From assembly GCA_036365515.1 (NCBI GenBank), contig CM070873.1, forward strand, positions 79,894,029-79,958,028: a stretch of DNA of 64,000 nt, given 5' to 3'. The notes under the pieces were generated by a model, which saw nothing but the letters and a program-made list of their open reading frames with translations, searched no databases and was not told the origin of the DNA. Position numbers and translations under genes: made by a program. Below are positions 48,260 to 61,637 of this stretch, piece after piece. The first letter of the stretch is position 1, and every line of letters begins with the position of its first letter. This stretch comes from Torymus aiolomorphi. Taxonomy: Eukaryota > Arthropoda > Insecta > Hymenoptera > Torymidae.

Positions 48260-51200
48260 TCTTCCTATATAACTTTAAACCGTTTTGCAGTCACTCAAAA
48301 CCTCCCGTTCCTCGTCACAAACCGTATATCTTCCCGCACTGATAAGCTAATGTTATACAATCGCCGATAGATAAAAACAAGCCGTGACAACACATTTTAT
48401 ATCCGTACAATAAGCAATTTCTAATTATTTCTTTCTGCACTCGTGCGCTCAAGCCGTCCAGTAACTTAAAGCCGCAGACTAGCTCAAAAGATAAACTGAA
48501 TGCGCTCGACAAAGCTAAATCGGACACGAAATGCAAATTCAAGCTCTCTTTCCCGGCCATTACACTCTTCCTTTTTTAATTATCGACATGCAACGCGGCG
48601 CATGGGAGCGGCGGCAGCGATCTTTAACGGCCGATAAGTAGGCCAGAGAGTCGGAACCAACGGCTCGGACCGACTACATACACGTATGTGCGCGCATGCA
48701 TGTGTGTGTGATTGTGACGCGCGCGTATGCATTCGCCACAAAATAATAAGTCCGAGTGACTGGGGCTTGCGGTGCACTCCGAGCGTGTGCCTTTATTACG
48801 ACACTTTAGCGGTATCTATATATGTGTAGATGGATTAGAGGGCAGACCGGGATGGTCGAAAATTTCGGAGTTCCATCGGCCGCGCGTGCGCGGTAACATG
48901 ACTGTTTCATTCGCGAGAGTATAGTTTTACACTCTCGGTTAGCAATATACCATTGTTGTCTGAATCGCGGGTAATGATCTTGTCGATAATGACGCAGCCG
49001 AGAGAAAGAGAGACAATGGAGGTGCAGTGGTTCAACGATCTTTAGATACATTTAACTGAAAGTTATTGTTTTATGGCTGTTGGCACTTATTGCACTGAAG
49101 CTAAACTAAATTCTATAGGTATATATACACCGCGTGTGTACTACAAATTTACGGTTTTTCTCGCGAAGACTATAATGCGTCTGAACAATGCAGTGAACTT
49201 AATTCCCCTATCGATTGTCAATTTACCATAAATCTCGACAACAAATTGTATTGATTAATTTGTATTTCATAAGGCTTTTAATAGTTACATTGATACGTCA
49301 ATACTACAGTCCCACATATCTTATTTATTTAAAAGCGTTCGTTATTCATTACACTTTATTCGGAATACATATTATATTAAATATGTAGAACTGTCATTAA
49401 ACTCCGCGGTGAGATCACCATTCAAACAATGGCACTGTTGGGAATTCCAGCACGTACAGCGCGTTCTTTTCTTTTCCATCTTCTACGAACCATCAATACA
49501 TATATCTTAAATGACTTTGCACACTTTAATGTACCTTCAAAAGCCCAAGTGCGCGGACCCTTTGCAGTACCTCTCGCGAAACGAAAGAAAGCGACGTGAG
49601 CGCGCAAAAAGAAAGAAGAAAAACGAGGCTCTCGTGGGCTAATAAGCGTCCATATATACAGCGCCGGTGTGTTTCGTCATTGCACTTCGTTCGCGCCAAG
49701 TCCGCGCGTCGTCTGCGGTACCCCCATATACGAGCACACACGTGAGAAACGAAACCGAGCGACTCCAAAGAGTTTATCGCAATCTTCGCGCTCCAATTAC
49801 GAAAACCGGAGGGCTAGAGCGCACTTACACGTATATATAGAGACTCGCGTTGCACGCGCGGAATGACAGACGGACTTTTGTTCCTCTCTCTGTCTCCCTT
49901 CGGACGATTCGTCGACGCTGACTTCCCGCGTTTCCGCTTCCGTTCTTTTCTGCACGCACGTGTATAATGTATATACACGCGGGCTTTCGTGCATGGGTTT
50001 CCGATGTCGATGCCTCCTCTCACTCTCTCGGCAACGGACACGCGTGTAATTCCGTTGTTGCTCGGACTATCGGCTTGTGTATTGATTTCCCGTTGGGGCT
50101 ATAGCGCGCGCAGTGGGCATTCGCCAGAGTCGTTTTCGGATGATTTGTGTGTCGCGCGCAGTTAGGGAGTGGACGAGGCGAACGAACTGCGCGCGGGCGA
50201 GTTGATTTCGCAGGATTTTTTTTTGCGACGAAAGGGGTGATGTGTGGTCGTAAATGCCAGGGGATACGAAAACAATACGGTTTAGGAATGATGGTACCTA
50301 TACAGTGGGTTGCTCTTTTTTTTTTGTTTTGTTTCGTTTCGGATTGTTAATAATAGGTTTGGCTTGCGGTAGCTCGTAAAAAGTTTTCGCTGGTTGTTAT
50401 TCGAGCGAAATTAATGGATCGTCGGCTTTTACGAATACGATTATGGTATCTCGTTTTAGTGAGACTGTGTAACGTTCTAAGTGTGCCAAAAGCTAAAATT
50501 AATCTTGCGTTTTCTAAAGTTACTCTCAACGCTGCTAAGATAAACACGATAACAATTAAAGGTAATTCCTCCATTCGCTCACTGCAATTACATTAACCAA
50601 ATTAAAAAACGACGTTAAACAAATTTTTAATTAAAATGGAAACGAGTGTACGTGTGCAATGCGCATCATCACTTCTCCAGAAATAAAAACCCACCTTGCA
50701 TTCATTACAACGTATATCACCTTCATAACACTCACCACTTATACACCACTGCTATAAAGAAATACTTTTTACGCTCTCCCGCCATATTGTCAAAAACTCA
50801 CGTCGCGATTAATTAAGCCATAAATTAGCCGCGTCACCACGTACACATATACACCCAGCCACCAGAAAAAACAACCTCCAAAATTAGCCTCCTAACTCTA
50901 AATAAACCATAAACCATGTCGCATAGCACGTACGAACGCTATACCTAAACTCGCCCCACACACACACACACAAACACAACACGATAATCGTCCCAATCAG
51001 CTAATTGCCGGAATAATTAATCGTCTCGGATCACCGCGGGCCCGCGTCTCGCGAATGCTTTTTAATTTCCGTCCTTCTCAACAGACACATACCCCCACAC
51101 ACGTGCTATATCTATCTCTCTCTCGGGCGACACGCCTTGGGAGGTCAATTACACCGCGCTCGCAGAATGAGCTCTCGCTTTCTCGCCTCCTTTTTCGCGT

Positions 51201-54200
51201 GTGCATGTGCGAGCGCAGTGCAGCGCAATTACCGGTCTCTCGCGTGCGCGGGCCTTTATGTTCGATATGCGTGCGCGGCTCTGTGCGCTGCACGCGCGGC
51301 TAATAGTGTAATTGTAAAAGGGAGAGAGAGAGAGAGACGGCCTGGCGTGGAAAATATCCGCGGTGCGTGTATGTATATAGGGCGGGATGAAAAATGCGTT
51401 TGAGGAGACGAGAATGCGTGTGGAGCGCCCGAGAGATGAGGCTGTCACTGGCTTGTTTGCGGTATTTCAAATGTCTTTGATGTGACTGCGCGGTTTATTT
51501 TTTTTTTTTTTTATTAATTTTATTTAATAACGCGAGCGTGTAGTTTCTTGCATTTATGCTTGCGCAGTTTAACAGTTTATTAGTATATGTTGCGGTATTT
51601 TAATTGTTCATTTCTAGAACTGAAAATATTTATAAGAAGCTTTTTAAAAGATTTGGATGAGCGTCATTATGAAAAAAGTAAAATTTGTTATTCGAAAAGG
51701 AAGTTTTGTAGCCCTAGTATAGTCGTTTTGCTAGATATAAATCTGTACTCTATGGATCCTAAATAACGCCCGATTGCAATAATGGCTTCGTTAAGTTAGA
51801 GATCTTTCGAGTAATAAATACGGAATTTCATTATTACAAAGGCATTATACGATCGCCGACTATATGCGCAAATCTTTATGAACAGAAGCTTCCTTATGCG
51901 TCGTCGATTTATTATCGCAAATGAATAAGGTGGAATAAATAGCAGCTTACAACTTCCTCCGCGCTGCGCGATGGCAATCGAGCTTGACTTTTTGCGTTTC
52001 TGCTACTTGCTATAACGGTTTATAATGAGATTATCTATACCCGGAGGTATGAACAGTTACGTGACATTCTATCAATAAGAATCGAAACGAAATTCGATTA
52101 CGAATGCATTATTCTCCGACATAATTTCACAGTTTCACTTACGCATCATTCACTCACTCGAACAACAACGCATAAATATTCTTTGTCGGAGAGAGAGAGA
52201 AAAAGCAATTTGAAGAATGAGTAAATTACGTTCGTTAAGAAAAACACTACGCGAAAACTACTTTCTCGGAAAGCGACCTCCACATCATATCATCGACACC
52301 CGCAGGCAACTCGAAATCGGTCCCTCCGGGTTGCACGTCCCGCATTCGCACGACGCCAGAGTGGAAAAAGTATGCAGGAGAGGAAACGTCGAACGCGACC
52401 CGCGGCGGCATAGCTTTTCGGCGCTCGCGTGCATGCAGCCTGAGTCGTTCGTCACTCCAGGGTATAAGATAATTGAGTTTTGGAAAAAGAAGAACCAGAG
52501 AATGGAAATTAGTTAATAATTGAACACGCGACATTGACCTGCGACGGATGTTGCTTAATTATTGACGAGGCTTTTTTGTAGGGGAGACGCGGATAGTCGG
52601 GACTTTCAATATACCGTCGTGTGAAATTCATATATAGATAATTGGATCTCGTATGGGATTCTTTTCGTATAACAAGCAAATTATACATAAAATAGCACAG
52701 GACTGAACGTATTACTGAACTGTCTCGATGCCAAAAAAAGATACGCGGATGATTGAAATTTTGACGAGCTTATTCCGGCAACAGAGCATATATCATCCGT
52801 GCTCTGAAAATCTCAAACTAGCGTAGTCTTCGAAATGACAACGAAATCTGGCAGAGTCGAGGTCCAAACAATCTCTCTTTCTCAGTCTCGCGCGGACTAG
52901 AAAAGCGAGAGCGCGCCGCGCTAAAAACAGAAACAAGCCGGACAAAGCCGAAGACAAAGCAAGCGCGGGACGAGAGAGAGAAACGGAAAGAACGCGGAGA
53001 TAAAGCACGGAATAAAGAAATTGTACCGAGGAGAATGGGGCAGACGGCAAAGGTGGTGCGGACGAGAACGAGAACGAAGCAAGCAAGCAAAAAAGCGAAA
53101 GAGCGAAGAATGAGAAAGGGCGCGCGAATAAGTGGAGCCAGCGCATAATATATATCCAAAAGGAGAGAGAGAGAAAGTCGAGACGCGCTCCCGGCAAATG
53201 GGCTCCAATATAAAAGTTTTATAGTGTCAATAAAAGCGCCGGGCTAACTTCATTGAAAATAATCGAAAACATTCGGGCCATTTTTCGCGACTGTCGCGCG
53301 AGCGCGGGGATAATTTATTTTCACGAGAGTCGCGCAGCCTGGCGCTGATATATAAGTCGGCTGCCTTCGCTCGCTGCTGCAGCGAAGGAGAGTGTGAGAG
53401 GGAGAGAGAAGAAACCCGGGCGTACGTCCCACGAGTCACGAACCAGTCGGCCGATGATGTCATTCGGAATATCGATCTCGAAATCGAATTTTTGCCAAGG
53501 AAACCGGCCGGCTTTCGAGGCTGTTTCCTTTTTTACCCGCCCCCTTGCATTTATATTTATAAAGCGAGTGCGGCCTGTGTTTTTTATTATTGAAACCGTG
53601 ACAAATGCGATAACACGTAGATATTTTTCTTTCTCAATCAGATATTATATACATTCTAAATGTATGAGAGAGAGAGAGAGAGAGAGAGAGCGAAATTATT
53701 TAATGAATCAATTCTTCAGCACGTTTCGTATATTTTTCCTCTTCTTTGTTTTGATAGATCTTCTTTGTTTGCAAGTTACGTGCAGCGCAGTGTATAACGT
53801 ATTATACTCTTGGCAGGAAAGCCAACTTCCTCTGTCATTCACACCGAAGTTTGTCTTCACACCTGTACGAAGCCTGTGAGCATAATAACATTTTCTATTT
53901 AAATATAAGAATCGAACAATTCTTATACTTCTAAAATACTGCTTCCTAGCAGCACTGCAGCGTATCCTTGGCGGTGGCGTTATTCGCCGCAGCTGCATTA
54001 AAGATGATAAAGTGCCAATTCTGCACAAGGATGGCCATAAGTAATATTACTCATTGGAAAGAAGAAAAAAAGATTCAAGTGAAAAAGTTTATGGATGACT
54101 CAAGGCGATGGCATAAAACGAAACTAACGATTCCCCTTGTTCCTCGTAAAAAAAAGTACCTCCGCAAAACTCGCAATTTACACTTCATCTTCCTTCCACC

Positions 54201-57200
54201 TTCAGACACACGTTTCATTCAAACTCTATTAGGTGTACAAAACGCTCTCGATATATATATGTATTTAGAACTCAATTGTTGGCGGCGGCCCCGACGCGCA
54301 TCGCAATTTCGCTCCGAGCGAAATGGGACGAGACTGACAAAATGCTTATCTAATGTCATACTGCTTGCCGCCGGCGTAATAATCGCGTTATCTAACGCGC
54401 GCGCAAAAAAAAAAAAACGTGCGCGCACGTCGAGAGCGGCGCGCCGAGGGAGCGCGGACGACATATGGTACGAGGCTGCCGTTTCGCTCTTTACTCTCTC
54501 TCTCTTTCTCGTTATCCCATCAGCCGAACAAGTGGTCCGATTGTGTCCGTTTGAAATTTTTGCGCGCGTCGGTTGTGTGTTGGCCAGCGACAAATTTTAT
54601 CGCTCGTCGTACACGCCTCTCCATGTTATTGCCACATCGATTTCAATCGAGTATTAATTCCGATGGGCGGGTGTTGTGACTGTAGTGGGGTTTGTCAATT
54701 TTTTTATCCCATATTTACAGATGGATGTTCATAGTGGTGCTACGTTAAAGAAGTATGTACTATAATCATATAATTTATTTGTATACAGTTATGGCCTGTT
54801 GTGAAATACTTGACTTTCCAAATTAAAGTACGAAAAGAAAACTAAAAATTAACACGTCAATCAAGAAAAAACACTGGCTAATTACAACGTCACATTGATA
54901 ATTCCATCGTTAAAAATGACTGAACCGCGAGGCACCCAAACTCCAGCGAAATTAACGTCCCGGCGTATACGACACGCCGATCCTTCCCAGCGAAAACTCA
55001 TTCCAACGACTTTATTAAAAAAGAAAAATAATAAAAAGAGAAAAGCGAGCCCTCGCCTCCTTCGGTTACGCGGACGCGACACTTCACAGCGACAGCAACA
55101 GCAGCCACCGAGTCGTTGCTCCCGCGAGAGAGGAACACTTCTGCAGCTCGGACAAGAAGTCACGTCACGAAGAGACAGAGAGCCTCTGGCTTCTTCCCTT
55201 CTCAATCTTTGCTCTCTCTCTCTTCTCTCTCGCGGCGGACCGGCGCGTATGTACATATATACATACTCCCTCCTTTGTTTTGTCTTACTTTTTCTCCCTC
55301 GTTTACCGTTTCCCCCCCCTGCGTGCATATCTCGCTCTGCTCGTCGTCCCACTTACGCTTTATGGCTTTTCAATTTCATTTTTCATCGTTGTTCCTGCTG
55401 CTGCTGCGACTGTGCATGCCCACGAGTTGGCTTATTAATGGGCGGCGGGCCGCGCTGACGTGTTTATTGCGCATCAATTTCGGTGTTTCAAATGTCCTTC
55501 GCTGAGATTTTATTCTTTTTGGGGCAATTTGCGACTGCCAGACGGTGGTTTAAATTATGGCCCGAGGTGGATTTTTGCTTTTCGAAAGATGAAGAATGTA
55601 GTAATAGAGAAGACGTATGCAAAACAAGCCAGATATAAGTAAGCGCCATTCTCAAAATTTACTAGACTATGTCATATATATACATCGCCATTCTTTTTCT
55701 ATACAAAATCAATAAATAACGAAAAGCATACTGCACACAATAAATTCTGTTTGAACTTCTCAGATTGAAAAGATAACACTTTTATAAAAATCACTTGTTT
55801 GCGATATTGCTAAAAGCCTCGAATATCAGATTCCCGCGCGATAACAGCGCTCGGGCAGTCCTGAAATCGAGCGCCTGTCGCCTTTCCCCGTTCCAAAGTA
55901 TAGACGCGCGAAATGCAGCACCCAACGCGATAAAGAACCCTTCATCGTCGCGACAATTTCCCTTATTTCAGGGAAAATCAAATGCTGCAACCCTTCCAAC
56001 GTTGACGTTATACAGCGACGAAACGCACACGACCGAGTCTCCCCTCCTGGAAATGTCAATTGGCAGGGCTCGGCACTTATCTGCATCAATTTATCTATTT
56101 ATCTGTCTGGGATCCCTCTGTTTATCTAGCCATCTCTTTCTCGCTCTTGCTCTCCCCCTGCATGTATTCCATATCTGCAGTTCATACATCTTCACCCTTC
56201 GTATATATCTTGCACTTGAGAGTCGGTAGCAGAGTAACAGCAGCAGCACGCGCTGTTCATCTTTGTTCCCCTTATCCTCTCACATGTCTCTGGACCAACG
56301 TAATTTACAATCCGTAAGACGATGCTGCTGCGAGGATCTATCTGTATTGTTTATCGGTGTTAACGGATCTCCGAATTCGCAGTCTGCGCGCGTATCTTAT
56401 ATACATTGTTATTTATGCTTATTTAACGTGAGGCAATTATAGAGTTTTGATTAAAATGAAGAAGGATGTTTGCGAGAACTATTAAATTTCAAATATACGT
56501 TGTTGTGCGATTATTAAGTAGAGTCATTCTTTGTATTTTTTTTCTTACCTACGATTTACGTATTAAAATCGAGTAACAAAACTCATCCGATTCTCCTCCA
56601 TACTTCTTAAAATACAAGTCAACCTATAACGTTCGACGTCCAATGACGGCTTTTTGCGATGCCAAAAATTTAATACCAGCAATATCACTGAATCGGAAAA
56701 AAATTCCGCATTTCCATTGAATTCAACAAGAATATAACAACTCGAGCTGTATAATACGACAGAACAAAGGGCACGTTGCCCAATCTCAATGTTCTCTCTC
56801 ATTCATATCCACTTCCCGTTTCCGAGTTTGCATCCCATGCAAATTCGCCGGTATGCACCTTTTACAGATTTCTCGAGTGGGTCGTGCGCGCGGGCTCTTG
56901 AAAAAAAAAATATTCCCTCCACACGCGACGGCGGCGGCAAAAGCAATAACCTCGCGCTCTATCTTTGGGAGCGCGGCCCACGCGTTTTGCGCGCGCGAAA
57001 GACAATTCGACGTCCGCCCATGCGCATTGCGATATATACTCGTGTATAATATATATGTATATTCCCAAAGTGCGAGGGCAAACAAATGTAAAATACGAAG
57101 GGACGAAGGGGGGATTTTTATCGAGGTCCTTTCTTTCAGGTGCACTATGGACGTGGGCGTTTATTTTTGGAGGTGACGGTGGCACTGTTGGTATGTCGTG

Positions 57201-57275
57201 GTGTAATATGGACCTGTGTGCAGTGAGCGTATGTGAATTTAATTTGTGCGGTGAAAATTTTGTTGTGCTACTGCA
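48260..57275. other. Gene-free: CpG-rich patches
   Basis: Patches lie at about 48290-49070, 49400-50350, 50680-51480, 52080-52600, 52800-53460, 54100-54680, 54840-55580, 55700-56480 and 56560-57270. The last has a very G-rich right flank (57140-57240). A GA run sits at 53667-53691. Frames up to 229 codons exist but are basic, low-complexity and unrecognised. Confidence 0.45.
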
Positions 57276-57993
57276 CAACACAATAGTGTTAACTCATTTT
57301 GTAAAAAAATGGATATGTGACTTTTTTCGTACGACCATAGAATTATACTGTGGTACACCCGATGGACATTGATTCGTGTGGAACGTGTTTAGTCAATTTT
57401 AAAATCCTGCAATCTCATTGGACGATTCCAATTTAGAGTTAATGGTTACACTTGAATTGTCCAATGGGATTGCAGAATTTTGAAATTTACCATGCACGTT
57501 CCACACGAATCAATGTCCATTGGGTGTACATAATATGTAGATTGCTACTTGTTTCTAAATTACAATATAAATTCCAAGTATCTTCTAAACATTTTATATC
57601 GTGATCCAATGTTAAAATTCTATTTATATTATACTTAATCTAAATTGGAGTCGTCCAATGAGGTTGCAGGATTTTAAAATTGACTGGACACGTTCCACAC
57701 GAATCAATGTCCATCGGGTATACCACAGTATAATTCTATGGTCGTACGGAAAAAGGGCACATGTGCATTTTTTTTACAAAATAAGTTAACACTAGTTGTG
57801 TGTTGTTTGAGAACTGAGGCATAAGTTTATAATCAAATTTTCTTGAAATCTAGTTTTTATAAAGAAAAGTTAATTTGAAAACGGCACAAGTTCACTTCTG
57901 TAATACCTAATGTAATATAAACGATCAAATATCTCGAAAACTTTTTGAAGTAACATGTGCCCTTTTTCCGTATAACCACAGAATTAAGTTGTA
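57276..57993. mobile_element. Compound foldback element
   Basis: The outer arms CAACACAATAGTGTTAAC (57276-57293) and GTTAACACTAGTTGTGTGTTG (57785-57805) pair. The paired arms contain ACGTTCCACACGAATCAATG and its complement. That segment occurs three times: once in the left arm and twice in the right-arm orientation (about 57458-57530 and 57660-57720). Beyond the right arm, 57950-57993 is another inverted copy of the GGAAAAAGGGCACATGT segment. It is non-coding. Confidence 0.7.
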
Positions 57994-59195
57994 CAAAATC
58001 TTTGTCCTCGATCTAATTTTCAACATCCAAATATTTTGCCCAAAACAAAACGACCTACCGCTACATAACACTTATTCCCAATAATTCCTAAAATACTTTT
58101 CTTCCAACATTAACAACAATAACAACCACAACCACAGCAACCTCAAAAACCGCCAACTTCAGCATTAGAGAAAGTCGCAGAAGAAGAAGAAGTAGCGCAT
58201 GCGCGGGCGCATAAAAGCGAAACGGCGAGGATAGGATTCATAAAAGCGCGCGGAGGAATATAAGGAGATCGTGAGCGCGCGTGTGGGCCATCGCCGCGTG
58301 GGTTACACACACGACTAACCGCATTCGATTATATTGCCGCGCGAGACGCGCCTTTTATGCGCGCGCGCGCGACCGCGATTTTTCTCGCTTACATCCCGCG
58401 CGCGGGTGGGACAGCGGAGACTCCCAGTACCTATATCCGAGAGATTTTTTTCTGCTTCGAATGCCCCCACGGGATTATGATGTAACGGTACAGATTCGCT
58501 ATGAAGTTGTGCATATAGATTATAGAAGTTATGCGAGCGGCCGTGAAACTGTTTGTGCGTTTATGATGAAGCTCATTGAGAACGGTGCGGTGTTTGTGCA
58601 ATCGATTAAGGTGGCTCCGGCGTTTTTTTAAAAACATGAGAATTAAAAAATAAAAATCTAAATTGAAAGGTCAAATCTCAAGCTATTTAATGGCGTGTGT
58701 GTCGAGTAGGGTCACCGAGTAAATGAAAAAGAAAAAAAGGTTGAAAATCGTACTTTTATTACGGGCTCTTATGGGAGAGTACAGTTTTCAAGTATTAATT
58801 TTCTTGGTACGAGTTCAAAATAGATAAGTACTTTAAAAACTTACTTGTAAATAACTGTTCATCATCTATAGTTTACAATGATGTGTTGAAAAATAACGAT
58901 CGCCGACAAAATTTCGAAGAAATCTTTACGTATAAAATGAAAAGCCGCTCTTCCTGTGTATAAGATATATCTATATACACTCCCAGGGCCGTAGTACTTG
59001 ATCAATAGTGACGAATAACTTTTTTATCTTTTATATTGTAGGGTGCTTAAATGCTTAAGAGTACTTTATAACTTACTATTAACTGTTTTTATTGCAATTT
59101 GATCGATTCTCTAAGTAAAAATGCAATGCACCCTAAAGAGCCTCGCAATGATAGGGCCCAGCGCGCCCGGAGCCACCTTAAGAGCGATTCCATGC
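57994..59195. other. Gene-free: one CpG-rich patch then AT-rich DNA
   Basis: The patch is 58021-58640. 58650-59195 is mostly AT-rich with no recognisable gene. Confidence 0.45.
58021..58640. other. CpG-rich patch with GC-skew flip (hand-counted)
   Basis: The left flank 58021-58140 has about 37 C and 4 G, and is also A-rich (about 52 A to 27 T). The right flank 58501-58620 has about 38 G and 16 C. The core is rich in GCGCGC. A 116-codon frame across it has no recognisable domain. Confidence 0.5.
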
Positions 59196-59609
59196 CCTGG
59201 TAGAAATGTTCACCAGAAGCTAGCTATTTTTCAGTTAACTTTATGGCTAAAAACAAACATTGCTTGTATTTCATAATTATCTACCAATCAGAAATGAATT
59301 ATGACATTTACACTTCATAAAATATGTATTTTATACCACTCTAACCTCAAAATCACAACTTTGATATGATTTTTCGGCGCTCGTGGTATAAAATACCGTT
59401 CGAAACTAGTGCGTAAGTCGATTATTTAGGTTTGCACGAGCGAAGCGAGTGCGAAAAAGTCACACCACCTAAATAATCGACTTCCCCACCCGTGTCGAAA
59501 TGTACTATTAAGTAATAGTAGAACTTTTAGATGAATTATATTATTTTTGAAAAATGCTTCCATTTAATTAACACGTTAGCTACCAAATATGGTTAATTTT
59601 CTACCAAGG
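59196..59609. mobile_element. CCTGGTAGAAA TIR element, short copy (414 bp)
   Basis: The left end CCTGGTAGAAATG and right end TTTTCTACCAAGG match the ends of 42428-43461. Inside is an inverted repeat at 59415-59483 (AAGTCGATTATTTAGG with its complement) enclosing GCACGAGCGAAGCGAGTGC, itself a stem-loop. It is non-coding. Confidence 0.6.
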
Positions 59610-59820
59610 TGGACATTTGAGTAGAGAGAAGATTTATAATACCGATAAGATAATTGTAATATTGGTATAACATATATTATTATAGCATTAATTAAAACGT
59701 TTGAAAAGGCAGGTCATTAAACTAACAGATACACTCAATATTTATTTCAATTATTATTTCATAACTCCAACAAAACATTCTTCCTTCCTAAAATTCACTA
59801 AGTTACAGTACAACCGAAAC

Positions 59821-60480
59821 CAACCCAACCCCTCACCTCCACTCAACATCATATCCTACTCCCAAAAAGACCAGCTCAAAAGACACGTACCTATGTAATC
59901 CCTCCTCTCAGCATCGTCCAAAACCTCCTATAAACATCCACCCGAGCCTGTCGTGTACGTCGCGAATGCATCCGGCATCTCCTCTCTCTCTCTCTCCCCG
60001 ATAAGCCGCAATGAAAAAGGCATAAATAACGCTGCAGCGCTGCGCCTCTAAGCGCGCGACTTCTCTCTACTCCTTTATCTGTCGCTCTCTGGGTGTGACA
60101 GTCGGCTCGCTCGCGGTCGTTGCACCGCGCGGCGCGCTCGCTCGGCCTTGAAAGAGGGCAGCTCGCGCGCGCGCACGCCTAAAACCGCAGACGCGCGTGT
60201 GGAGATGAGTGTAGGATGGGGACCTTGACCGCGCGCACACGCCTGTAGGAAGATTCGCGGGTCTGATATATAGTGTTTAATAGACGCGTCGTCGATCGGA
60301 TAGTTGGAGAGGAATAGTGTGTTAGAAGATGGGTGTGAGAGAAATGAGGAATAAGAATTGGAATAAAGGTTTTTGTGTATAGTATTTTTTCTTCGTAATG
60401 TTATGGGTTTGTTGCGAGTAATGGTGGTATAAGGATCGAATGAGAGCAAATTGCTCAACGATGTAGAGCTTGCTACTGTT
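59821..60480. other. CpG-rich patch with GC-skew flip (strongest, hand-counted)
   Basis: The left flank 59821-59940 has about 49 C and 7 G. The right flank 60301-60420 has about 38 G and 3 C. The core at 60050-60240 is CGCG-rich. No gene is recognised. Confidence 0.5.
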
Positions 60481-61268
60481 GCTTGTAGAACAACTGGCGC
60501 GCATTATCGTCGCAGTATGACGCATGGAAATCGTTATTATAAGCCTGGTATATGATGCTAAATAATGATTACGGACAATGACTGTTCTTGCTTTACGGAG
60601 ATCTGTAATGTGTATCTCTTAAATTGTCACTTTTGAATCTTAATTATTATTTCTTTGATATTATTTAAAGACAATGAAAGATATACTGTAAAATTTTTCC
60701 AATTTATATTACCATGATTGAAACTGATTTTTCCCATAATACTGTGCAGTAATTTGTTTCTCACCACTTTAATTTTAAGCCCGACCAGCCCCAATACATC
60801 ACGGGGCTCAAATCCGATCACGCAACACAACCCATCAATAAATACACAATTGCGAGGCTGCGCGACAAATGTCGCGATTAACGCGGCGCGTATTCGCTCA
60901 AAGCCTCTCTCTGTCACGCGGCGTATACAAATCATCGATAGTTATGCACGTCTGACCGCGCAAATCCGTCGATCGCTTTGCCGTAAGCGCACGATCAATC
61001 GAGATGTGTATGCGAGCGAGCGGACAAGCGTGACCTTTTGCGCGAGTTGAAGCCCCGCGTACGCATTATATACACACACACGCGGGACAAACCGAGAAAG
61101 AGAGATTTGTTATTTGCCAATCGCGCGCCGATCGAGCTGCAGACATAACAAGCGAATTCCTTTTGCGACGCGTTGAGTTCGTTTTTTTTTTACGCTCGTG
61201 ATCGAAACGTAAAGTTTGGGATACTGCGAGCGATATTTGCGATTTGGTATTATACTGCGTGGCTGTAC

Positions 61269-61637
61269 ACCGAGACAAAAACGTACGGTAGAAATAACTA
61301 TATTTGACATAGTAAATAGAAATCTTGTTAAATTTATAGTGTTTTTTTAGAAACCTACACTATAATATTTAAAAGATAACTATAAGATTTTAGTTATGAA
61401 TGTGATTTGTTATGGTAAGAACGAGATTTTCTAGTAATTTTTACACAAAATTGATGGTATTTGTATTCTAATTTATAAATATAATTAAAAATATGTGACC
61501 ATTTACTATTTTTCGTAGTCATAGGTTAGTTATATTTTGACTTACAATGATTGCAATATTTTTTTATGTTTGTGCCATTATTGCACCAAAAGTCTGGTAT
61601 ACTTTTATAGTAACGGTTACAAGAATTTTCTCTGGGC
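61269..61637. mobile_element. Possible diverged CACTGAG-like element
   Basis: The left edge CACCGAGACAAAAACG and right edge AATTTTCTCTGGGCG look like decayed CACTGAG-type ends, and the AT-rich interior has TATAGT/ACTATA words like the other members. The match is imperfect and the call is tentative. Confidence 0.3.

Noticed and set aside
53968..54657. 229-codon open frame, the longest in the window
   Set aside because: It opens with TTG, not ATG, and is basic and low-complexity. It crosses a CpG-rich patch with no domain I recognise, and has no supporting splice structure or neighbours.
54895..55505. Overlapping 187-, 129- and 156-codon frames on both strands
   Set aside because: Several frames are open at once because the patch is poor in stop codons. 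Low-complexity Arg/Ser/Leu content and no domain.
59430..59460. GAGCGAAGCGAG motif, suggestive of bacterial repeats or contamination
   Set aside because: It sits inside a TIR element with other insect-type repeats. No bacterial gene lies nearby.
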